From positions 1-64,000 of the forward strand of contig CALDSE010000012.1 of NCBI GenBank assembly GCA_937911175.1: a DNA stretch of 64,000 nucleotides, written 5' to 3'. Under the pieces are notes generated by a model. It searched no databases. It was not told where the DNA came from and was given only the letters and a program-made list of their open reading frames with translations. Position numbers and translations under genes: made by a program. Positions 1 to 9,275 of the stretch are shown here, piece after piece. This DNA comes from an uncultured Sediminibacterium sp. (GTDB lineage: Bacteria; Bacteroidota; Bacteroidia; Chitinophagales; Chitinophagaceae). Positions within the stretch are counted from its first letter, which is position 1. Each line of letters opens with the position of its first letter.

Positions 1-2
1 TG

Positions 3-215
3 AATACCGATTATGCAATTTCGGTGAGTGGAATCATGGGGCCAAGTGGCCAAACTACCGAAAAGCCTTTAGGAATGGTTTGGGTGGGTGTGGCGAGTAG
101 AGAAAAAGTGGTTTCCAAGGTATTTTATCTAAGATTTGACAGGTTAAGGAATATAGAAGTAACAGCTAATCAGGCTATAAATTTACTTAGGTTATTAATA
201 ATCAATAAGATTTAG
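3..215 (+). CDS. cinA: CinA-family protein (nicotinamide-nucleotide amidase domain), C-terminal fragment; 5' end outside window
   Basis: The frame is open from base 3 and reads [35 protein letters not shown], typical of the CinA C-terminal domain (..GIAGPxGGTxEKPVGxVWxxVA). Truncated by the window edge. Confidence 0.8.
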   Translation, partial: NTDYAISVSGIMGPSGQTTEKPLGMVWVGVASREKVVSKVFYLRFDRLRNIEVTANQAINLLRLLIINKI

Positions 216-241
216 TCTTATTTTTGCTAAAATTAACTCAT

Positions 242-1714
242 ATGCCAATTGTGGATCTAGTTTTACCTAAGTTGGGTGAAAGTATCATGGAGGCGACCAT
301 TCTAAAATGGCATAAGAAAGTGGGTGATACTATTCAACTGGATGAAACACTTTTGGATATTGCTACCGATAAGGTAGATAGCGAAATTCCTTCCACTACA
401 GAGGGTACTATTACAGAAATTTTATTTGAAGTAAATAGCGTCGTTCCTATTGGAACTGTTATAGCAAGAATTAGCACTACAGCAAATGCCGCTGCTCCTA
501 CTACAGCTGCTCCCATTGCAGAAAAGAAACTAGCACCCGTTATTGAAAATATAGTAAAAAGCGAACCTGCTCCTATTGAAGAAGTACCTTATATACCGCA
601 AGCAAGTATTCAAAAAGAAATTATAATAAATCCAGCGGTTAAAGCTGGTTCAACTGTAGAGGCTAAATTTTATTCTCCCTTGGTTTTAAATATTGCACAA
701 AACGAAGGCGTGGGCATGAATGAACTACAGCATATTAATGGAACAGGAACCAATGGTAGAATTACCAAAAAAGATATTTTAGATTTTATTGCGCGCAAAA
801 AAATGGGTATTCACTTACCAAGCCCTAACCTAAAGGAACAAACTACGCAAACTATACAGCAGCCAATTATAAATGAACAAGCCACAAGACCCCTACTCAA
901 TAAGCCTTTAGATGTATATGAAAATACGACTTCTAATTTCTCAGCATCAAAATCCACTAAGTTGGCGAATCCTAATGAAGTAATTGTTTCAGGCGCTACC
1001 GAAATAATGGAGATGGATCGTATGCGTAAGTTAATTGCGAAGCATATGGTGGATAGTGTACAAACAAGCCCGCATGTAACATCATTTGTGGAAGTAGATG
1101 TAACCAATATGGTTGTATGGAGAGATAAAGTAAAAGAATTATTTGAAAGAAGAGAAGGCACTAAGATTACTTATACCCCTATGTTCTTAGAATCTATTGC
1201 TACGGTGCTTGAGCAATTCCCTATGATTAATTGCAGCTTAGAAGGCGATAAAATTATTCTTAAAAAAGATATTAATATTGGAATGGCTACTGCCCTACCT
1301 TCCGGCAATTTAATTGTACCGGTTATTAAAGGTGCGAATCAATTAAGTATTGTAGGTATAACAAAGGCTGTCAATAATTTAGCACAAGCTGCAAGAAATG
1401 GTCAATTAAAACCAACAGATACCCAAGGCGGTACCTTCACTGTTACCAATGTGGGTTCTTTTGGAAGTATTATGGGTACACCTATTATTAATCAACCGCA
1501 AGTAGCTATTCTAGCATTAGGCGCTATTAAAAAAAGAGCCGTGGTAGTAGAAACACCTTCTGGCGATGCAATACTAGTTCGTCATATGATGTTTATTAGC
1601 ATGAGCTATGACCACCGTATTGTAGATGGAGCCATGGGTTCCAAATTCTTATCTGCTGTAGGTAAAGAAATTGAAAATTGGGATTCCAATAGACAGTGGT
1701 TTCAATATGTATAA
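242..1714 (+). CDS. 2-oxo acid dehydrogenase E2 component (dihydrolipoamide acyltransferase)
   Basis: N-terminal lipoyl domain (..DETLLDIATDKVDSEIPS..), peripheral-subunit-binding domain (FYSPLVLNIAQNEGVGMNELQHINGTGTNGRITKKDIL) and catalytic SYDHRIVDGAMG. ATG at 242 preferred over TTG at 224. Confidence 0.92.
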   Translation: MPIVDLVLPKLGESIMEATILKWHKKVGDTIQLDETLLDIATDKVDSEIPSTTEGTITEILFEVNSVVPIGTVIARISTTANAAAPTTAAPIAEKKLAPVIENIVKSEPAPIEEVPYIPQASIQKEIIINPAVKAGSTVEAKFYSPLVLNIAQNEGVGMNELQHINGTGTNGRITKKDILDFIARKKMGIHLPSPNLKEQTTQTIQQPIINEQATRPLLNKPLDVYENTTSNFSASKSTKLANPNEVIVSGATEIMEMDRMRKLIAKHMVDSVQTSPHVTSFVEVDVTNMVVWRDKVKELFERREGTKITYTPMFLESIATVLEQFPMINCSLEGDKIILKKDINIGMATALPSGNLIVPVIKGANQLSIVGITKAVNNLAQAARNGQLKPTDTQGGTFTVTNVGSFGSIMGTPIINQPQVAILALGAIKKRAVVVETPSGDAILVRHMMFISMSYDHRIVDGAMGSKFLSAVGKEIENWDSNRQWFQYV

Positions 1715-1755
1715 ATAAATACTCTATTCAAATTTTTGCTTCATTAAACTTTTAT

Positions 1756-4206
1756 ATGAAAGGTATTTTTCTAACCTCATGCCTCCTTATCTCTGCCACA
1801 CTGCTCTTTGGTCAAAACAAGGGTAATTTATCGGGCTGGGTGCTTGATAAAAATACCCAGTTCCCTATTGCAGGAGTATCTGTAAAGGTCTTAAATACAC
1901 CCTATTCAACAGTAACAGATAGTAATGGTAAATATGTTATAAAATCTATCCCTACCGGACAATACCAAATAAAATTTATTTCAATTGGTTCATATCCTCT
2001 TACCTTGTTTAATGTAATTGTGAGTTCTGGAAATGAAGTAAGTAATACTATAGAACTAATTCCCGAGTCTTTTCAATTAGCAGAAGTAAGAGTAGGCGGT
2101 AATAGAAAAACGGTAAGAGCTGCTACTTTAGAAACCCCTTTAAGTGTTCAAAGATTAACCTCAGAAGAGATAAAATCTAGCCCAGGAAGTAATTTTGATA
2201 TTTCTAAAGTGGTACAGTCATTACCAGGAGTTACCGGTTCTGCTTCCACAGGAGCTGGTTTTAGAAATGATATTATAGTAAGAGGTGGCGCCCCTAATGA
2301 AAACGTGTTTTATTTAGATGGTATAGAAATACCCGTCATTAACCACTTTAGTACCCAAGGCAGTGCGGGTGGGCCTCAAGGTATATTGAATGTATCTTTT
2401 ATTGATGAGGTAAAATTATCTTCTTCTGCATTTGATGCCAAATTTGACAATGCCCTTTCTTCCGTGTTTGAGTTTAAACAAAAAAGAGGCAATACAGACA
2501 AAGTACAAGGAAATGTAAGAATGGGTGCCACTGAATTTGCAAGTACTTTTGAAGGCCCTTTATCAAAAAATGGGAAAACTACTTTTTTAGTTTCTGCAAG
2601 ACGTAGTTATTTACAATACTTATTTTATGTATTAGACTTGCCTATTCGACCTAATTTCTGGGACTATCAGTTTAAAGTAACCCATACTATCGACCCTAAA
2701 ACAACTTTAACCTTTATAGGCGTGGGCGCTATTGACGAATTTAAATTTGCAGCTCCTAGAAATTCAACTCCTCAAAAAATTTATTCTTTAAACGCTAGCC
2801 CTTCTATTAATCAATGGAGTTATACCGTGGGTGTTACTTTAAAAAGATTAATTAAAAAAGGATATTGGAATTTAGCAATAAGTAAGAGTAATTTATATAA
2901 TGTAAATGAAAAATTTGAGGATAATTTAAATCCTGATAAAGGAGAAAAAACCTTTGATTATAACTCTAATGATATTGTCAATAATTTAAGATGGGATATT
3001 TCTAAAAGCTTATTGGGCATTAAATTCACTACAGGATTTAATATTGCAGACATTAACTATGACAATAGCACTTATCAAGTCCTGAAATACAATAATCTAT
3101 TTCCTAATAATGCCACACCTTCTTTGGGGGAGAAAAATATTATTAATTATAGTTCAAGTTTTAATTATAAAAAGTATGGTGCTTTTTTCCAGATGGGTAA
3201 AAGAGCCTTTAATAATAGATTAGGGATTAGTGCAGGCATTAGAAAAGATGGCAATACTTTTACCAATACAGGCAATCAAATTATGCGTCAAATTTCTCCT
3301 AGAGTTGGCCTTAGCTTGGTTCTAAGCGATCAGCTTACTTGGAATGCCTCTGTAGGTAAGTACTTTAAATTAGCACCGAATACGGCTTTAGGTTTTAAAG
3401 ACCGCTCAGGAAATTATTTAAATAGAGATGCCAATTATATAGGAAGCTTCCACTATGTAACAGGTTTTGAATATCTGCAATCAGAGTCTACTCGATTTAC
3501 TGCAGAAGTTTTTTATAAAAGATATACTGGCGTACCCATTAGTAATGAAAAAGGAATTAGTTTATCTAATTTAGGAGCTGACTTCAATATTTTAGGCAAT
3601 GAAGATATTTCCACCATTGGTTTAGGTAGAAGCTATGGATATGAGTTATTTGCGCAACAAAAACTAACGAAGCGTTTTTTTGGTGTAGCTAGTTATAGTT
3701 TTTTCAGATCTGCCTATACCGATATTCAAGGAAAATATAGTCCTAGCTCATGGGAAAATATTCACTTATTAAGTTTAACGGGAGGTTATAAGTTTAATAG
3801 AAACTGGGAATTAGGTATTAAATTCAGATATCAAGGCGGTGCACCCTATACCCCTTATGATATGAATTTAAGTAAATTAAACTTTGCCACTTTAGGTACA
3901 GGCTTATTTGACTACTCTAAAATAAATATATTACGCAATAGAGCCTTTCATTCAAGCGATTTTAGATTAGATAAAAAATATAACTACAAAAAAACGACTT
4001 TTGATTTTTATATTGATATTACAAATTGGTATGGTGCTAAAACGGTATCTCCGCCTTTTTATATTTTCGCTTATGAGGCAAATGGTAGCTTTAAAACAAC
4101 TGATGGATTAGCTCTTAAAAAAGATGGATCTAATGGGGAACCTTCTTTATATGAAAATAATACCATCTTTATAACACCTACAGTGGGCTTTATCTTAGAG
4201 TTCTAG
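1756..4206 (+). CDS. TonB-dependent receptor with N-terminal carboxypeptidase-regulatory-like domain
   Basis: Signal peptide, CarboxypepD_reg-like segment (GWVLDKNTQFPIAGVSVKVLNT...), plug-like region (SLPGVTGSASTGAGFRNDIIVRGGAPNENVFYLDGIEIP), terminal aromatic residue (..VGFILEF). ATG at 1756 gives the signal peptide. Confidence 0.88.
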   Translation: MKGIFLTSCLLISATLLFGQNKGNLSGWVLDKNTQFPIAGVSVKVLNTPYSTVTDSNGKYVIKSIPTGQYQIKFISIGSYPLTLFNVIVSSGNEVSNTIELIPESFQLAEVRVGGNRKTVRAATLETPLSVQRLTSEEIKSSPGSNFDISKVVQSLPGVTGSASTGAGFRNDIIVRGGAPNENVFYLDGIEIPVINHFSTQGSAGGPQGILNVSFIDEVKLSSSAFDAKFDNALSSVFEFKQKRGNTDKVQGNVRMGATEFASTFEGPLSKNGKTTFLVSARRSYLQYLFYVLDLPIRPNFWDYQFKVTHTIDPKTTLTFIGVGAIDEFKFAAPRNSTPQKIYSLNASPSINQWSYTVGVTLKRLIKKGYWNLAISKSNLYNVNEKFEDNLNPDKGEKTFDYNSNDIVNNLRWDISKSLLGIKFTTGFNIADINYDNSTYQVLKYNNLFPNNATPSLGEKNIINYSSSFNYKKYGAFFQMGKRAFNNRLGISAGIRKDGNTFTNTGNQIMRQISPRVGLSLVLSDQLTWNASVGKYFKLAPNTALGFKDRSGNYLNRDANYIGSFHYVTGFEYLQSESTRFTAEVFYKRYTGVPISNEKGISLSNLGADFNILGNEDISTIGLGRSYGYELFAQQKLTKRFFGVASYSFFRSAYTDIQGKYSPSSWENIHLLSLTGGYKFNRNWELGIKFRYQGGAPYTPYDMNLSKLNFATLGTGLFDYSKINILRNRAFHSSDFRLDKKYNYKKTTFDFYIDITNWYGAKTVSPPFYIFAYEANGSFKTTDGLALKKDGSNGEPSLYENNTIFITPTVGFILEF

Positions 4207-5108
4207 TTCATTTTTATCTGCTGCATACGGTGCTGCTTCACTACCCTTCTCATTTGAATGAGTACAGAAATGATAATGAATAAAATGCCTGCATAAAAAC
4301 TAAGCCCTAATTGTTTTTGTTCTTTAAAAAGGATAAAGGCTAAAATTATTCCATAGACAGGCTCTAAATTCAATGTTACATTTAATGTAAAAGCGCTAAT
4401 ATGTTTTAAGGAAGATAGCATAAGATGTGTTGACCATACCGTACAGGCTATAGCTAATATAGATAACCAAAACCAATCCATTGAAGTGGGTACTAGACCT
4501 ATAGGACTAAAGCCTGTATTGAATCCTACTAGTAAAACAAAAGGGAATAAAAATAATAAGCCCCCAGTCATTTCATAGGATTGAATGGTTTGCACATCGA
4601 TATGATTAGTAAATTGCTTATTAATAATAGAAAAGATAGCCGCAAATAAGGCTGAAAATAAACCTACTATAATACCCATTCTAAATTGAGTATCAAAATG
4701 GAAAATGAGTAGTATGCCTAATAAACTTAATGCACCAATAAATATTTCGCTCCATTGAATTTTAGCATGTTTCCACATTGGCTCTATTAATGAACTAAAC
4801 AAACTAGTACTAGAAAAGCAAACCAAGGCAATAGATACATTGGCTAGTTTAATACTTTGGTAAAAACAAACCCAGTGCAGTGCAATGATTGCACCTGTTC
4901 CAAGTAAAGAAAGCTTTATTTTAAGATTGTAGGAATGAATGTTTTTTCTAAATAAAGCTAATACCCACAATACAATAACAGTAATAAGTATTCGATAGAA
5001 TACCAAGACTAAGCCATTGAGCTTAATTAAAAAGCCTAAAGATCCTGTAAGTCCTGCTAAGAAAACAAAAACATGTAGTTGAACTAAGGCCTTCTTAAAA
5101 GTTGACAC
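4203..5108 (-). CDS. EamA/DMT-superfamily transporter
   Basis: About 10 hydrophobic segments with EamA-like composition (e.g. NVTLNLEPVYGIILAFILFKEQ). Confidence 0.85.
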   Translation of the reverse strand: MSTFKKALVQLHVFVFLAGLTGSLGFLIKLNGLVLVFYRILITVIVLWVLALFRKNIHSYNLKIKLSLLGTGAIIALHWVCFYQSIKLANVSIALVCFSSTSLFSSLIEPMWKHAKIQWSEIFIGALSLLGILLIFHFDTQFRMGIIVGLFSALFAAIFSIINKQFTNHIDVQTIQSYEMTGGLLFLFPFVLLVGFNTGFSPIGLVPTSMDWFWLSILAIACTVWSTHLMLSSLKHISAFTLNVTLNLEPVYGIILAFILFKEQKQLGLSFYAGILFIIISVLIQMRRVVKQHRMQQIKMN

Positions 5109-5850
5109 GAATACGTTTTATCATTTTAACAAAGTTTCCAGTAGCTGACTGCCATTGCATATTTAATACGCCTAACATGGCTTCTTTAATAATACCCTTG
5201 GACATTTTACTCACTCCAATTTTTCTATCAACAAATGTAATAGGCACTTCCTTTATTTTATAGCCTAATTTCCAAGACGCAAATTTCATTTCAATTTGGA
5301 AAGCATATCCAATAAATTGTATGGAGTCTAAATTAATATCGGCTAGTACTTTATTTTTATAACAAATAAAACCCGCTGTAGGATCCTTAATAGGCATTCC
5401 TGTGATTAACCTAGTATAAGCGGAACCACCTAGTGAATAAATTTTTCTATCTATGGGCCAGTTTTCTGTTTCACCTCCTCTCACATATCTACTGCCAATA
5501 GAAACATCTGCTCCATTTTCTTCACAAGCATTCAATAATCGGTCTAAATCATTGGGGTTATGAGAAAAATCGGCGTCCATCTCAAATATATATTCGTAAT
5601 TTTTATCTAATGCCCATTTAAAACCTTGAATATAGGCAGTACCTAATCCTTGTTTGCCTGGTCGCTTTAAAATAAATAATCGGTCTATGAATTTCCCCAT
5701 TAAAGAATCTACTATTGCAGCAGTGCCATCGGGTGAATTGTCATCTATGATTAAAACATGATAATCCGAAGAGAGACCCAGCACTGCATGTAAAATGGCA
5801 GAGACATTCTCTTTTTCATTGTAGGTTGGTATTAAAACAATTTTTTTCAC
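5095..5850 (-). CDS. Polyprenol monophosphomannose synthase-like GT2 glycosyltransferase
   Basis: IPTYNEKENV...IIDDNSPDGTA...EMDADFSHNP...GSRYVRGG; DPM1-like architecture. Confidence 0.88.
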   Translation of the reverse strand: MKKIVLIPTYNEKENVSAILHAVLGLSSDYHVLIIDDNSPDGTAAIVDSLMGKFIDRLFILKRPGKQGLGTAYIQGFKWALDKNYEYIFEMDADFSHNPNDLDRLLNACEENGADVSIGSRYVRGGETENWPIDRKIYSLGGSAYTRLITGMPIKDPTAGFICYKNKVLADINLDSIQFIGYAFQIEMKFASWKLGYKIKEVPITFVDRKIGVSKMSKGIIKEAMLGVLNMQWQSATGNFVKMIKRIRVNF

Positions 5851-5904
5851 TATAACTGGGGGCTATTCGTATAAAATTACGAAAAAAAGGCAAAATGGGA
5901 TAGC

Positions 5905-6672
5905 CTACTTATGCAGAATAGATTTATTCATGATTTCTGTCAATTTTTGCTTGGTATGAAGGGCAAAATCGCCTTTCATCATCCAATCATAGTATTGCGG
6001 CTCCTCCTTAAGTACCTGAGTTACAGGCTTCCCTTTGTGTTTACCGAAATTAAATACTTCCACCCCATTTTCAAAGACAAAACGGCGTGCAAAATCAATA
6101 ATTTCATCTTCACCCGTAAATTTCACAATGGATTCTACAGAATTACCAATTTGAGGGTATTTCTCTAACTGAGCTTCTAGAATTTCCCAGGTGGCAGTAG
6201 CATCCACTTCAGCACTATGGGCATCTTCTAAATTCTTATTACAATAAAATTTATAGGCAGCTGTAAGTGTTCTTTGCTCCATCATATGAAACACTTTCTG
6301 TACATCTAATAATTTTCTGGTTTCAATATCGGCATTAATACCTGCTCTTAAAAATTCTTCATTTAACATGGGAATATCAAATCTATTGCTATTATAACCT
6401 GCTAAATCTGAAGCTTCAATAAATTGTTTTACTTCGTTGGCTATTTGTTTGAAAGTGGGTGCGTCTTTCAACATTTCGTCAGAAATACCATGCACATCAG
6501 ATGCAGCCTTTGGAATAGGCATTTCCGGATTCACCAATTTCCTTTTTACTTGTTTAGTCCCATCGGGCATAATTTTTACAATAGCAATTTCTACAATTCT
6601 ATCGGTACTTACATTAATGCCTGTGGTTTCTAAATCAATAAAACAAATAGCTCTGTTAAGTTGTAAACGCAT
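5905..6672 (-). CDS. DnaQ-like 3'-5' exonuclease
   Basis: CFIDLETTGINVSTDRIVEIAIVKI, VHGISDEML, AHSAEVDATAT exonuclease motifs. Confidence 0.88.
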   Translation of the reverse strand: MRLQLNRAICFIDLETTGINVSTDRIVEIAIVKIMPDGTKQVKRKLVNPEMPIPKAASDVHGISDEMLKDAPTFKQIANEVKQFIEASDLAGYNSNRFDIPMLNEEFLRAGINADIETRKLLDVQKVFHMMEQRTLTAAYKFYCNKNLEDAHSAEVDATATWEILEAQLEKYPQIGNSVESIVKFTGEDEIIDFARRFVFENGVEVFNFGKHKGKPVTQVLKEEPQYYDWMMKGDFALHTKQKLTEIMNKSILHK

Positions 6673-6754
6673 ATAATTTATTATAAGTGTAAAGTTAGTT
6701 AATCTTACTAACTAAAATCATGATTAGATATTTATTTAGTTCCAATTTAATGCT

Positions 6755-6762
6755 TAAATTTG
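6755..6762 (+). promoter_or_regulatory. Putative Bacteroidetes -7 element (TAAATTTG) for the ytxJ-like gene
   Basis: Matches TAnnTTTG; ends 18 nt before the ATG at 6781. Confidence 0.5.
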
Positions 6763-6780
6763 CGACCAAACTTAGACCTT

Positions 6781-7116
6781 ATGCAATGGAATCCTATTAT
6801 AGATAGCAAGCAAATCGAAGCCATAAAAGCAGCTTCTTTTACTAAACCTCAATTGATTTTAAAACATAGTACCACTTGTAGTATTAGTAAAATGGCATTG
6901 GCTAGATTAGAAAGAGCAGATACACCCAATAATATAGATTTTCACTATTTAGACTTATTGAACTATAGATATATTTCAAAAGAAATTGCCGAAGGCTTCG
7001 ATGTATCACATGAATCACCTCAGGTCTTGTTAATTAAAAATGGCAATTGTGTTTACGACGAAAGTCATGGCGGCATTCAAATGGAAGAAATAGAAGAACA
7101 GGCAGTTCAAGCTTAA
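6781..7116 (+). CDS. ytxJ: YtxJ-like (bacillithiol-system thioredoxin-fold) protein
   Basis: KPQLILKHSTTCSISKMALARLER..DFHYLDLLNYRYISKEIAEGFDVSHESPQVLLIKNG; family recognised by eye. ATG at 6781. Confidence 0.8.
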   Translation: MQWNPIIDSKQIEAIKAASFTKPQLILKHSTTCSISKMALARLERADTPNNIDFHYLDLLNYRYISKEIAEGFDVSHESPQVLLIKNGNCVYDESHGGIQMEEIEEQAVQA

Positions 7117-7122
7117 TAAATA

Positions 7123-8304
7123 TTATACAAGCTCAATTACCATCGCAGAGGCACCTCCTCCTCCATTACAAATAGCTGCTGCTCCATATTTAGCTTTATG
7201 CTTAGAAAGTATATGTATTAAGCTTACAATAATTCTGGCGCCACTACAACCTAGTGGATGTCCTAATGCCACAGCACCTCCATGCACGTTTACTTTACTA
7301 GCATCTATTTTTAAAATTTCTGTATTCACAATTCCCACCACAGAGAAGGCTTCGTTGAATTCAAAAAAATGAATATCGTTTATAGTTAAATTCGCTTTTT
7401 GTAAAGCTTTAGGCAAGGCTAATGAAGGTGAAGTGGTGAACCATTTTGGATCTTGTTCTGCATCGGCAAAACTTTTTATAATGGCAATGGGTTTAATACC
7501 TAATTCTTTTGCTTTTGCTGCACTCATTAAAACTACTGCAGCTGCTCCATCATTCATGGTACTTGCATTCGCTGCAGTAACCGTTCCTTCCTTACTAAAG
7601 GCTGGATTTAATTGTGGTAATTTATCAAAATTTACTTTCGAAGGTTCTTCATCTTTATCTACAATAATGGCTGCTCCTTTTTTCTGCGGAATTTCAACAG
7701 GCACAATTTCATCTTTAAACCATCCATTTTCAGTAGCAGCTTGTGCTTTTTTATAGCTATTCACCGCAAAAGCGTCTTGTGCTTCTCTACTTACATTATA
7801 TTTTGTGGCACAAGTATCTGCAAAATTACCCATGGCTACTTTATCATATACATCCACTAAACCATCTTTTGCTAAACCATCTTGCATTACGGTATCCCCG
7901 TATTTATTACCCCATCTTTGAGCCGTATTATAAAAAGGAACATTAGTCATACTTTCCATTCCACCTGCAATAATAATATCGGCGTCGCCTAACATAATAT
8001 TTTGAGCAGCAATGGCAATTGATTTCATACCACTAGCACATACTTTATTAATAGTAGTGCAAATAACTTTATCGGGAAGCCCCGCTGCTTTAGCCGCCTG
8101 TCTTGCCGGAGCTTGACCTAGTCCTGCTTGAATAACAGAACCCATAATTACCTCATCTACTAAATCCTTGGATAGACCTGCCTTCTCTAATGCTCCTTTA
8201 ATGGCAATACCCCCTAGGGCTGTAGCGGATAATGAACTTAAGGTTCCTCCAAATGAACCAATAGGAGTTCTTACTGCGGCAACGATATAGACTTCCTTAT
8301 TCAT
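7123..8304 (-). CDS. Acetyl-CoA C-acyltransferase (thiolase)
   Basis: EVYIVAAVRTPIGSFGG, NKVCASGMKSIAIAAQ, NVHGGAVALGHPLGCSGARI, CNGGGGASAM. ATG at 8304 preferred. Confidence 0.93.
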   Translation of the reverse strand: MNKEVYIVAAVRTPIGSFGGTLSSLSATALGGIAIKGALEKAGLSKDLVDEVIMGSVIQAGLGQAPARQAAKAAGLPDKVICTTINKVCASGMKSIAIAAQNIMLGDADIIIAGGMESMTNVPFYNTAQRWGNKYGDTVMQDGLAKDGLVDVYDKVAMGNFADTCATKYNVSREAQDAFAVNSYKKAQAATENGWFKDEIVPVEIPQKKGAAIIVDKDEEPSKVNFDKLPQLNPAFSKEGTVTAANASTMNDGAAAVVLMSAAKAKELGIKPIAIIKSFADAEQDPKWFTTSPSLALPKALQKANLTINDIHFFEFNEAFSVVGIVNTEILKIDASKVNVHGGAVALGHPLGCSGARIIVSLIHILSKHKAKYGAAAICNGGGGASAMVIELV

Positions 8305-8378
8305 ACTTAAAAGTTTAATTCTATTATATAATGTATCCAAACTAATACATTCTTACTAATTCTTTCTTATCAATTCAT

Positions 8379-9260
8379 TTATTCTGTAGGGACTTCTTCC
8401 ACTGGTATATCTGCTTTAGTTTCAGGCATTAAATGAATGCCATCCTCTTCAATGCTTATTAATTTTAATTTATAGAGCATACCTACATTCATCTTGAAAG
8501 CTTTTTTACTCATACCAAAAAATGCATAAATATCATCCGGGGCCGATTTATCGTGATAAGGTAAAAAACCTTTATGCGATTTTAGCAAACTCATAATTTT
8601 TTGATTGTCATCTGCTAATTTTTCACCTCCTTGTTTACCCAATCCAATATCTAATTTATTATCCTCTCTAATTTTCTTTACAAAGGCTTCGTCAATAAAT
8701 TGACCAATATGTAAATGTGTGAATACTTCGTTTTTATAGACTAATCCTTGATGCACTTGGTTCACAATCACTACATAACCAATTTCCGATTCTCTATACA
8801 CTTGTATCTTAACTTTTTCACCCTCTTTAACCGTTAAAATATCGTTACTAATTTGTTTGTCAATTTTTTCTGTAGCAGCTACTCTTCCAGTTTGTGCGTC
8901 AATATATAATTTCACTAAATACTTTCCGCCCAAGCGCATGGTTGATAATTGTTGTGAAACAGGCACAAACACATCTTTCATTAAGCCCCAATCTAAGAAG
9001 GCACCTTGAGAAGTAACTTCTACTACTTTTAAAGCAGCAATGTCCCCCACCACTGCGAAGGGTTCTTGGGTAGTGGCAATTAATCGGTTATCAGAATCGT
9101 GGTAAACAAATACACTAATCGTATCGTCAATTTGTAAACCTGAAGGCACAAACCTTTTTGGAAGTAAAATACCTTCCCCACCATCATCCATATAAAAACC
9201 AAAATCAACTTTTCGGTCTACACGCATCAAATTAAACTGACCTACATTTATGGTTGACAT
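8379..9260 (-). CDS. S1-like RNA-binding protein, CvfB family
   Basis: Repeated S1-like domains (LKVVEVTSQGAFLDWGLMKDVFVPVSQQ) and C-terminal winged-helix-like segment. Confidence 0.8.
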   Translation of the reverse strand: MSTINVGQFNLMRVDRKVDFGFYMDDGGEGILLPKRFVPSGLQIDDTISVFVYHDSDNRLIATTQEPFAVVGDIAALKVVEVTSQGAFLDWGLMKDVFVPVSQQLSTMRLGGKYLVKLYIDAQTGRVAATEKIDKQISNDILTVKEGEKVKIQVYRESEIGYVVIVNQVHQGLVYKNEVFTHLHIGQFIDEAFVKKIREDNKLDIGLGKQGGEKLADDNQKIMSLLKSHKGFLPYHDKSAPDDIYAFFGMSKKAFKMNVGMLYKLKLISIEEDGIHLMPETKADIPVEEVPTE

Positions 9261-9275
9261 GATTTCTATTTTAAA

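Noticed and set aside
224-241. Upstream TTG start for the E2 gene in the ORF track
   Set aside because: ATG at 242 gives the canonical lipoyl-domain N-terminus (MPIVDLVLPKLGES).
811-1161. Antisense ORF within the E2 acyltransferase gene
   Set aside because: Complete overlap with a strongly supported CDS. The same applies to 334-516, 7433-7756, 13616-13996, 26180-26515, 48900-region, 56613-56870, 58904-59299 and similar shadow ORFs.
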